A DNA stretch of 64,000 bases from positions 169,088,501 through 169,152,500 of the forward strand of contig CM060833.1 of NCBI GenBank assembly GCA_030762175.1, written 5' to 3'. A model generated the notes under the pieces. It ran no database searches. It saw only the letters and a list, made by a program, of their open reading frames with translations, and was not told the origin of the DNA. The position numbers and the translations under genes were made by a program. This DNA is from Metallyticus violacea (Eukaryota; Arthropoda; Insecta; Mantodea; Metallyticidae). Every line of letters begins with the position of its first letter. Positions within the stretch are counted from its first letter, which is position 1. This document shows positions 40,001 to 52,000 of the stretch, one piece after another.

Positions 40001-43000
40001 ATAAAGGGTATGAGCAGAGATTTGGAAACTTTTAAAGAATGGTTGTGCAGTGTACCATGCAATTGTTAGCTGAAACTGGCAACTTTGGTTGCAGATTAAA
40101 ATGAATGCTATAATAAAATTAAATAATTGAATTATTTTGAATGAAGTTTTTAATTTTGTATTATATTTGCATAAACACTATTTAGAAAATAACAGGTGGA
40201 TAAGAGTTTTGTTTTACGCCATCCATTTGTAGGCAAGGACTGATAAACTGTGTTAGATAAGATAAATCAGAAAACCAGCCCAGGGATTGAATCTAGGATT
40301 TACAGTTTATTAATTCTAGCATAGCATTGGGCTATATCCTCTCAGGATTTGTCCAAACTTCTCTCATCCATCCTGAAAATTTTGATGAGTGTATGTAAAT
40401 GGCAGGTTTAAACCTCAAAAGGGAATTTAAAACATACAGGTCTGACTTTGAAATAGCTACACTGCAATAAGGGTTAATTGAAAATGTAAGGGGTAGAATG
40501 ATGAGTCAGATAGTACATCTGAAGTGATGACTGGGAATGAAACTTTTGGCATACTGTGCAGAGGCTCTTACCACAATTTCTCTCTTTGCAGAGACTCTTA
40601 CCACAACTTTTGTTTTCTAAAGCCATTAGTTGAATTTTTCTTTTCGAAATGCGTATTCTGTTCTATTTTATTTACCTCTCCAGCTTGAACACATATGGTT
40701 TGCAAAAGAATAGCTTGTAATAGCTGATTAAGTAAAAGTCTACACCTAATGTGCTTGGTATATTTCCAGTCATATCTTTCTCATTTAAAGTGAACTGTTT
40801 TGGTTGCAGCAGATCAATCTCGATGAAGCTTGGTAGAAAAATCAATTAGACTGTTCTGCATTTTGCTATAATGACCATTTTGCCACCAAATAACACGTGT
40901 ACTAAAAAGTATAATTAGGTTGTGACTAATTTCAATGTAAATTGATCAGTCACCAGCGGTGCAAGTTTGGCTTGGCCATTAGAACTTCACATACTTTGGA
41001 TTACAATGCTGGCTGTGCCACCCCAAATAACAGAACAGAACTTGGTGAATTGGGTAATACTAAACAAGAATCTGATGGTTTCCTGTTCAGTACTGAAAAA
41101 TAATGTACAAGTATCAAAACCCTAACAATTTAAAATTGGTTGGTCATGAATTCATCCTTTTTTTTTTATACCCCCTAAAGTTCTATGTTTCTTGGCATAG
41201 TTCTGAGTTATTCATTTTTTATGGCAAAGAATGAATTTGTGTAATGAAAATTACAGTGCATATAAAGCCATGGTCACATTTGATACTCCTACATTAGCTG
41301 AACAAAACTAAATAAAACCACAATACTTACTGCATTGAAGAGCTTAAAACAAAATGCCAAAAGGTGGGAGATATATATTGTGTTTACAGATAATAATAGA
41401 TGGTGATGCAAACTGCACCACCCAGTCATTCAATGTGTGAGTGGTTCAGGGGGAGGTACTTTGTGTCCTTTGGCTTATGAAATTGGAATTAATGATACAT
41501 GTTCAATAAAGATCCACCATATTAAAATAATGGTTGCTAATGAAGCTATCAGCTTAAACCCTAACATATCTATTTTTGTAACTAATCTGTACAAAAGATA
41601 TATATATCTTTTGTACAGATTAATTAATTTCTTAATCAACTGAAAATCTATATTATAATTTAAAATTTTAGGTGGAAATGGAATTTTATTATTCCAAGAA
41701 TACTCGGACATGTCAAAAAATAACAAAATATATACTTTAGACAAATTGTTGCTTTATTATTCGCTCAAATATGTGTCTTTAGATTTATAGTCATACATAT
41801 GCAGGGTGCGGAAAACAATGTGCAGAAAATTGTAGTGTAGAAAGACAATACCAAACTAAGCATTTTAAAGTTAGGAACTTTGGGTCACAGGTGCAGTATA
41901 ACAGGAATGCTGCTTGATTATAATTTGATGTTATGAAGCATCTTCATTTGCCAATGATATGTAACTGACACACAACATGAGAAGCTAAATTATACATGCA
42001 CAAACTTAATTGATGTACTGTGGAGGCCACTGCATTGATCCGCCTGTCATCAAATGTTCTGCTTAGATGATTTCAAGCAAGCGGAAATTGTGCAGGGGAG
42101 CCGTCATGTTGGATCCATAAGTTTTGCCTAATTTCAAGATGAGCATTTGCATTACTGTGCCATCCAGTAGGCTTCAAAATGCAAATGCTTTATTGAACAT
42201 TACACGCCTAGCTACAGTGACTAGTTTTGTGCAAGAGTGCATTTTGTTTATATCTGGCATGCCACAAACAAGTTTGACAATCTGAGACTCTTAACATGAC
42301 ATATTTAATGTTGACTCATGTAGCACAGTAAAAAAAACCTGCAACCCCTGTTCCTGTCCTCAAAATGTTTAGCTTTGCCTTTCTGCTCTACAATTTTCTG
42401 CATATTGTTTTTCTGCACCCAGTATAGGACACTTAATAATAATTCTTTATTTCATTTACATATTTTTACATGCCTCTTAGACTTAAGGTTGAATGTTCAA
42501 ACTTAGCCAGGATCGTTGGATTTTTAGGGCATAAAAATACTAAATTGCAAGTATATGGTAGTGGATTTAAGGGCTTGTAATGGCTGATTTGTGATAAATA
42601 GGGCTCAGAAATTCATACTTTTGCATTCTGTTTTCCGGAGTTTATAACTATTTGCTATGTGTACAATTTATCAATTTTTGAGCATATTAAGTGTGACTAT
42701 ATGTTTCCCTTTACTGCACATTTGCATTAAAGTGAAGCCTCAATCCATTGATCAATTTATTTACTTCCAGAAGTAATTTCATGATAAACAATAGGAATAA
42801 AACCTGCAATGATTGTTCCTGGAAGTATCACTTCTCCATATTAATCCAATAACAAATAACGTGTATCTTCAATTAATCATTTTTTAAATAACAAATTATT
42901 AATACATTACAACAGTACAGTATAGTTCTTTTGAAACATACATTTTCCATGGTGAAATGACAAGATGCTAAACATGCAAAGATAAAAAATGTATTGTAGC

Positions 43001-46000
43001 AGCATGTATTTGAGTGGAGGAGAAGCACGAATAGAAATGAGATGCACAAGATAAATAGCAGATAAAGCTGCCAATGAATTCTAATAGCAAGGAATCTTAT
43101 TTTCATTGTAAGCTCTTGTAGTATGCACACAGTAAGAAAAGTGAGCAAAATTATAATCTTACCGAAGTAATGGTGTCCCCCATGAATCGTCGGTCCTGGT
43201 GGTGTAGTGGTTACCATACTAGCCTCCTATACCCAAGATCGCGGGTTCGAACCCGGCCAGGACCGATGGATTTTTTCGGGCGTAAAAATCCTAAGTATGG
43301 CTTCCTTCGGAAGGGAAGTAAAACCGTGGGTCCCATGTCATACATTTACGGCACGAAAAAGAACCTCAAGCCTGAAAGAGAGGCCTCTGAGCAAAATTTG
43401 TTGGCCGTTTCATGCCCTGAGTTGAATGGGACGCTGATGACCTGAGATGTTAAAGAGTGTCCATAAATAAATCAATCAATCAATCCCCCATGAAGTACAT
43501 AAGGGCACTTGATGGAAGACCTAAAGGTTATTTTAGACCATGAGTGTGTCTGACCAGAAGGTATGCAACCCTCTGAATATTTTGATACTTCAAAATGAAT
43601 ATAATAGCATATTTCTGCAAGCTCTCTTTAATTTTTACAAAAACATGCAAATTAACATGCCATAGATGCTCATGTTTTAGACTACTTCCCCCATCCATAG
43701 TTTTCCTGCATTATTTGCTTTTGGTTACACTGGAGGAAGCAGATGCTCAGGTGTCTCACTGTGTTTTTATAAATGCATCCTCTGTGTAATATTTTAATGC
43801 TTCTATAGCATTTTTGTAACACAGAATACCCCTTCCCAAACTTTGATCATAGTTCATTACTTGACTCAAGCATATAGCCTGTATTGTAGATTGAGTATGT
43901 GAATCCTCATATCCTCCATAAAATCCCCATTAAGAGTTCAGTGTTCAGATTAATACTCCATTTCTTTACTTACAAGTGTTAACTCAATGGAATGTCATTG
44001 ATTGAAACTTTTTGTGCTCACTACCTGCAATAAGCAAAAGAGATGATTTATTCCTTAAGACTTGAGTGATGCTGCATCTTTAAAGACAATTCAAATTATA
44101 CTGCCAAACCATAAGTTGGAAAAGAATGTATATTTAAATCTGCTCATTTGTCCAATTTATCAAAACCAGCAAATGAAATCTAATCTGAGTTCATTTCCTG
44201 CCACTTTACGGCAAACTTAAAGGAAAAAGTGATATATAATTTCACAGATATGCAGTATGCAAGACATTCTGAAAGGAAAATCCTCTCTTAACACTAAACA
44301 ACTTATCACTCTCTATGGAATAGCTAATGTGAATTAAACTGTGTGATGTGAAAAGGATTTTTCAAGAAACAGAATCATATTGAGAGGCAACAAATGCAGT
44401 TTTTAAATTGAAAACTTCAATCACTCAAATGTTGTTGCAAACTGCCATTCATTGCTGAGTATAGGCAAAGCACTGCTTCTGCTTCAAATTCTATAATTTT
44501 TACTGAGCATTCATATTATTATAGAAAACATCTTTAAATTTATTACGCCATATTTATTGACAAATTTTGAACTTAAGGACATATTTGCATGCATATTTTA
44601 GATCTTAGGATATGAATTACTGGGCCCTAATGATTACTTTATTAGAATGTTTGTTTTAAATTTTTTCCCAGCTGGCTGCCTTCTCTCTCTCTCTCTCCTC
44701 CCCCCCCCTTTAGACAGACATTTTCAGGACATATGTTTTGATATATAAACACATGACTTTTATTGATTAATGTTTATCTATATTTTTGTTTATTTCTTGA
44801 GAGTATTGTGTGGAAATAAGCTCTGTCTCTTGTTTCCTTGGCAATGATCAATAATGTCAGCAGTTGTTTGTTTGTCAGACCAGATGATTTACCACAAATT
44901 GGCAGCATTTTTTAGTTTTTAAACTCACTAACAGAGGCTTGCAATGGTGTAAAGATTTGTTAATGAACATGTTTAAATAATAATAATTACTGTTTATTCA
45001 TTAATTTAGTTTTGATTTTAACTAAACTTCTGTTTCTTATAGGTTCAACGATATTAGTGTAGCCATTCGTACAAAGTGTGTGCAGTATTCAATGCATTTC
45101 CTTTTGAATCACCCAGAATTGCGACGGGACATTACTGAAACTCTTAAGCTCCGTCAGCATGATTCAGAAGAGAATGTACGATATGAAGTGGTAATGGCAA
45201 TAGTCACAACTGCAAGGCGTGACTTTGAAGTTGTCTCAGACAGTGAAGACTTGCTTGAGTTCGTCAAAGAGAGAACTCTTGACAAGAAGGTACATAATTA
45301 TGCCAATTTAAATTGTAATTAATATGTAAGATTAATTTCCTTAAAGATGAACATCTGCACATTTGCATTGCTATGGATGGTGTATACTTTTCTTGGAATT
45401 CTATGGGTTTACCTAATAGCATGCTGACATAGAATGGAACTTAAAACTAATCACTTTACTGTGATATGTACATATTTTTTAAAGCTTGAAACAGAGGTAA
45501 ATAAATTTATCTTCATAGTGGCAATAAGCTGCCCTCTAATACAAAGGTTATATGTAATATGTAATTAGCTGGTTGGCAATAACATTAAAAACTGTTCTTG
45601 AAGATAATTTTTAGATGCATAATTATTTATATCTGATTTTTAAAATGCAATAGAAAAATTGCTTTGGAACCCTCCTTTCATGTCACTAGCATGGAGTGTT
45701 ATTGTTCTACTACAAAGAAACATTTTTATTTGTTTTTTTGAAGAAAAATGACCACAGTTAGTTCAGTAGTAGTCTTTAGTTTCCCAATCAGTGCATTTAA
45801 TATTGTTCCAAATGTGGAGTTCATAAGTTTTAAAGTTAAATGGGAAATTCAGGCTGATAGCCTGTGCAATGCTTGATACTATTCAATTCACTTTTGCTGC
45901 ATAGAGGGCCTTAATAGTGTAGAGTTGCCTTCTTGTCCTGTCTGCCTCTGAGCAATTAGTTATAAAACCATCTTCTTGTATCATCTCACTCATTTCCTTG

Positions 46001-49000
46001 CTTTTAGTTATAAGAGGCCCTTTGGGGATTTGTGTCAAGGAAACAGCTATGGTGACATTGCCTTTACAACTAAAGAAAAAAGGATGAAAACAATCAGTTG
46101 GGCATCACAAGATATCAGACACAGGACTTTGAAAAATATGCTCCTAAAATACTTCTTTTTCTTTATTTGTCTGCACCTTCTCAGCTCTCTTTCTACTCTT
46201 CATTTTGCAACTATACTCATACCAACTCTCTTTCTAACAAACCAGCTGACATTTCATCTCATCTTAGATGCTGCCCTTTTATCTGCCTCTTCTAATTCTT
46301 TAACTGCTTCAGTAGTTCCTTCCTTTAATGATTCTTGTATACCTGTTTCTATAATCTACCTTAAATTTGAGCGTAGTTCCCCATTAAAGTATGATTCTGA
46401 TTTTTCTTTCCTCCATTTAAGTTTCTCTACTGTGCTTCATATTTATGTACAAATTCCTATGTATATATCTCTCTCAACCACACTTAATTAAAGCTGATGA
46501 AAAAGATGAACTGTAATGAATGTAATTGCATAGTAATGGGAATGGAAAAATATATTTTGTTAAATTTATGCACTTACGGGGTTATTTTTCCTTCTCTGCA
46601 TATTTACTACTGGAAACCATTTATTCTATAACCAGCATATTGTTCCAATCCATTAATCTATTGCTATATTTATCATTTGCGTGCTTCAGGAAGGAGCTGA
46701 ATACCAGCAAGTAGCAGTTACTATTTTTGTTAAAGTCTGCAATAGTGCTGTACTATTCAAAGTATTATTTCTCTTGTATGAAAATGCTTTCCTCTCAAAT
46801 ATTTCTTTAATTTAAGAGCCTCGTGTCTGATTAATATGGACGGTATTTTAATATTTCCCACCACAAGAATACTAGTAAAGTCTGATTAACTTGAGGTGGT
46901 AGCTCTATGCACAGTAGAAGAGTGGCAAGTAAGAATGGTGGTAAGACCAACATCTTGGAGGGAGCACATCTACACACTTTGAAACTTGTTTAAAGCAATA
47001 GCTGCTGCTCCACTTGCATATTTAGCTGCTTCTCCTTCTCTTCTTCCTTGTTCATTGTTCTCCCCTTCATGTTCTCTTGAAAAGTCCACTATTGAGTCAC
47101 TTCTCTTATTCCCTAAATGAATGACCATTTCCTGTCCTGCATCAAACAACAATCTTCGCTGTGCATGAACTCCTCTTCGACATGTTTTACATGCCTACAG
47201 TTTTTGTCTACCTTCCTCAAAAATATTAGTAAACATCTCATCTGCAAATTTAATTATGTCATTCGTTTTAAACATTTCTGTATGCAACCAAATTTTTTAT
47301 GGTAGCTGAATGAGTTCTGGTGGGTTTAATTTGGGATGGTAAAGGGAACTTGTAAAATATTATAGTTATGTGCATGAAGAATGCTGTCTGTTTTGTAAGT
47401 AGGGTGTTTATGCTTCAGGGAAATTGTAATGTTGTAAATATTTGGATTATGAAGGCAGGATAAATTGTTTGCACTGAACTGTTCTATGGTCGGGTTTTAG
47501 CTTAAGCCGGGATATCATATCTCTTCTGGATCTTGCAGTAGGCCCTTATTAAGAAGCAAATTATGATATTAGATATTATCAATGATCAGGACAGAGCTGG
47601 ATGGAAAGTTGGGGATTAAACTTTCTTTATCCACTTCTTGTAATTGGAGTAATTCTATTATCATGGTAGTCACTGGTCTTGTGTTAGGACTTAAAATGGA
47701 TTTAAGCATTGCGGATAAAGTCTTACTCTACTCCCAAATTCATAATAATTAGGCATTGGCATTTTACAACTAATGCTAGGAGTCTGTGAATGCTGTCTAG
47801 GTGTACAGAGTAGTATGTGATATGTCTCATCCATATATATTCTAGGAGACCTTCACTTCTAAATTGTTGAATCATCCTGAGATAGTGAAGCCGTTTGACT
47901 CTAATATCATGGCACTCCATTGCCTCCATTAAAATTTCCGGTTCTTCTTCCTTCTTTTCCAATCAGAGCCCCAACTCAAAAGTAATTTCCTAAATGTAGA
48001 TACACTGCCTTCAGAGTTGATGGTGTCTTTTAATTTTGCATGTATCTTTTTCACTGTAGGTCTTCGTTTATTCACAATATCAATCTCATTGACTGGTTGG
48101 TGCATGCTGCCTCATTGAAACTATCCAAACTGGCTCGGTAAGATTTTTTAGGTCTCTCTTTAAGGGGTGAGGAAGAAAGTGGAAGCACTGCTGTCTTTGG
48201 TTTCCTTAATTACTCTTCTTATGCTTCTTTCAATGCCTGTTGCCTCAACTACACTTTTTCCAATGTTTTTCAAGCAAATGTGTACTACACCACTCTCTGC
48301 TTGCTTTTTCACATATTTATTTGTGTTACTTACTACTTTGCATGCTTGTGAGGCAGTACTTTTCATTTAATTTTTCTTTCAGTGTTTAAAGTGGGAAAGC
48401 TATCAGCATATAAAAAGAAAACATTATTTGTTTAAATGCATATGTGCATCCACACATATTTTCAGATTGAGTGATATAATAGAATGTATTAAAATATTAA
48501 CTGAGTTATTGTTAAGTAAGTTGTATAAAGCACAAAGATACTAACCTAAAAACTCTGAAACCATTAAGATTACGTGATGTGAAAAAGCATACATCAATTG
48601 CATAAATAATCATTCCCCTCTCCTTCCCCCCCTACTGGAAGAAAAAATGAACTGGCCTGCCTACTGTGCATCTTCCTTTAGCTGCCACTTCAAGTTAATC
48701 AGTTTGTAGCATTGTGACACCAGACAATATCATGCAAGACGGTAGAGCACATATCATGTCATATACTTTATTCACCTTTGGAAATTTATTACAATTTCAT
48801 GGCTTCATCAATTACAAAACATAACAATTGCAAACTGTTATTACTTATAATTTATTGATAATATTGCTTACAATTATTTTAAAGTATTCATTGAATTCCT
48901 GTATACTGTAAAAACACTGATTAATTAAAAACCTCTTAACCTTCTTCCTAAATCTCACCAGGTGTGTGTCTGTGATTTCTGTTTAGATAAGATTTGAACC

Positions 49001-52000
49001 ATATGAATGCTATGCTAGGAATACCATATGATTCCAGTTTAGATAATAAGATACTGTGATCCACCAAATCAAACGCTTTGCTCAGGTCCACGCATACACC
49101 AAGTGTAGGTTTGTTGTCATCAGTTCCCTCAAGTGTTTGTTTTATAAAGAAATATAGGACATTATTTATGCTCTTATTTTACCTAAAGCCATTTTGATGG
49201 TCGCCCAACACATATTTATCTAGAAAAGGGGTAATTCTGTTATATGTTACAGTTCCTAGTATTTTTGAAAATCCTGATATGAGAGAAATTGGCATGTAGC
49301 TATCAACATTATTTGGGTTACTTAAATGTAAATTGGAACTTGCACAGTGAAGCTAATCATATTAATTGATATCATTGTATGATTCAGTTGAACTACACAT
49401 TCTTAAAACTTCACTTACTTTTCATAAATGTATGGAACCGGTTTTGAGAACATTTAGTTCCCATCTTTAGCCAGGCTAAAGTTCAACTGTCGGATCATTC
49501 GTTAAGCTGTGGGAATGTATATTCTGCTCTGGTGGCAGTGTGATAAACTTGTAGTTTATGTTAATTGATATCATTGCATGATTCAGTTGAAGCAAGATGC
49601 CAAAAGGAAAGATTTCTAAATGTTAGTTAGGACTGTGGATTGGCAATGGTCATAATTTTACCATAGATGGCAAAATTGTATTTAACCTGGTGTGCCAAAA
49701 GCAATGAGCTGTGACCAAAAGTCCAATTTTTTGCAGCTTAAAGAGTCTGTAGGTAATGTCGGTAGCATTGGGAGGAAACAAAGGATTTAGTTCCAACCAC
49801 TAATTTCAGGTTTTTCTGGCTTTTCAGAAATTAATTTTAATTCAAGTTTATGTGAGGAGCTAGAATCACCAAATGTCCCATGACATATGGTACAGAACCC
49901 AGTGTTCAAACGTCAAGAAATTAGTAGGTGAAAGATACCAGACGAATCAGCTATAAGGAAAAAATATTTCCACAACTATACAAGAAAAACATTAATTTTA
50001 TTTTTTTAGTGAAGTTTGAATTGAAGATTTGGGAAATAAAAGTTGTATTTAATTTTTTGGAATGTGGAAATAATTGTTATAATATGAGTTCATCAAAACA
50101 GAACAAGACTGTAACATCTGGCTTTCAGTAGATAAAACCACTGATAGTTGTGGTCTCTTCATTGCTAACATCATGGTGGGTAAGTTAGACCCCAAAGAAC
50201 CTGGTACACCCTGCCTCATATTGTACAAGATGCTGGACAAATCGAACCCCAGCACCAAAGCCTGCATCATCAGACACACTTTAGACCATCAGAAAACCAT
50301 GATCAGAAACTCTTTTGCTTGTGACCAACAGTGTGGCTACATGATCAAGGTGGGAAAGACATTGAACATTTTCTATCCTAACATGCTGCATATCACCTGT
50401 CTTGCTCACAGTTTACATCGATTAGCTGAAGAGGTTAGAAACAATTTCCCAGAAGTGAACAACATTATTTCATCCATGAAGAAAGCCTTTCTGAAAGCTC
50501 CCAGTCACATTCTGATATTCAAGGAAATGGTACCACAAACACCTCTGCCACCAGAGCCCATCATTACCCACTGGGGTACTTGGCTGCAGGCAACTATCTA
50601 CTAGCCAACATAGACTTTTTTCACACTATTAAAAGATGCAATGGAAATCATTGACACAATTTCAAAGAAAAAAAATACCAGAGCCAGCAGTTGAACCTGT
50701 TCTTTAAGCTCACCAAGATTCTGCAATGGAACCCCAGTTTTGCTAGAGTGAAAAATGTATTTGCTGTTCTTTAGGGGGAACCGACAGCAGGTGACTTCAT
50801 GATATTTCTACCAATGGCTTCATGCTCTTTCGATTGTTCTTGATTTGGTTTATTTATGGACGCTCTTAACATCTCAGGTCATCAGCATCCCATTCTATTC
50901 AGGACGTGAAACGGCCGACAAAAAATTGCTCAGAGGCTTTTTCATTCAGGCTTGAGGTTCTTTTTTGTGCCGTAAATGTGTGACAGGGACCCACGGCTTT
51001 ACTTCCCTTCCAAAGGAAGCCATACTTAAGATTTTTATACCATTGATCCTGGCCGGGTTTGTACCTGCGATCTTGGGTTTAGAAGGCAAGTATGGCTACC
51101 ACTACACCACCAGGATGGATAATGCTACTCTGTCAAGAGAACATTTTCTTACTATAAGAAACAACAAAAAAGTTTCACCATAGAAGAGCTAGCATTGTAT
51201 TTAATAGTGCAGTGCACTAAATAACTGAAAAATGCTCTAATTAAGTTTAATGTTTTACAGCTTAAAAATTAAAAATAATTTTTTAAAACTTTTAAAAATT
51301 CATTGCCTTAACATTATAAGTAATTTTAAGTAAGTTTATGTTTTACAACTTTAAAGAGCTGCAGTGTGCTGGCATTATAAGAATTTTAAGTGTTCATGTA
51401 GTTTTGTGTTTCAGAATAATGAAAAGTGCAAGTAAAATTAAAATAAAATATGTTCATATTATCATGTATTTGTGTCAATGTGTTTATTTTGCTTTAGCTA
51501 AGAGAAACTTTAAAAAAAAAAAATCATAAAAGTGTTAAAAAACTTATTCAAGGTTTATAAAAATCTAAAAATCCATGCCCTAGACATTAAATAGTTATGA
51601 ATAGAAAGAATTAAAAAAGATTGAGCTTTAAGTCCCCAACAGCTGAGATATCCTGTAATTTTTGTAATTTCTGATTAATGTTTGTTTATTTAGTGCACAG
51701 TAGTATATAAAAAAATATGACTGGTTTCAATGCAGTATAACAAGGTATATAATCAGTTAAAAGTGAATATTTAATGGACATCAATAAAATGTTCTGAATA
51801 GGAAGAATTAAAAGAGCTTAAAGCTCACCAACTGAAATATCCTGTAATTTTTGTAATTTCTGATTATATTTAATATTAATATTTGTATTTAAATATAAAT
51901 ATTAATACTTATTTGCAAAGTACATAAAGAAAATATGACTGGCTGTTTTTATCACAGGGTATATAAGCAGTTATACAAGATAAATGTTCATATACATATA

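Larger units (their letters stand above)
36939..45042 (+). other. PDS5 intron 5 (8.1 kb)
   Basis: It runs gtaaac to gtttcttatag. Nothing recognisable was found in 36939-37345, 37450-38228, 39560-41580, 42545-43175 and 43495-45042. A polypyrimidine tract (CT)n then C-rich lies at 44682-44711. Confidence 0.85.

Noticed and set aside
41437..41744. Overlapping frames on both strands sharing [12 protein letters not shown]
   Set aside because: Explained by the 40-base palindrome they cross; not evidence for two genes.
43191..43263. tRNA gene
   Set aside because: A and B boxes and an acceptor-like stem are present, but the anticodon arm is not foldable and the same sequence continues into a SINE body with target duplications.
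45976..46491. 171-codon open frame, one of the longest in the window
   Set aside because: Low-complexity Ser/Leu/Phe composition and no domain. The reverse strand has a faint LINE-like look ([13 protein letters not shown]) that was too weak to call.
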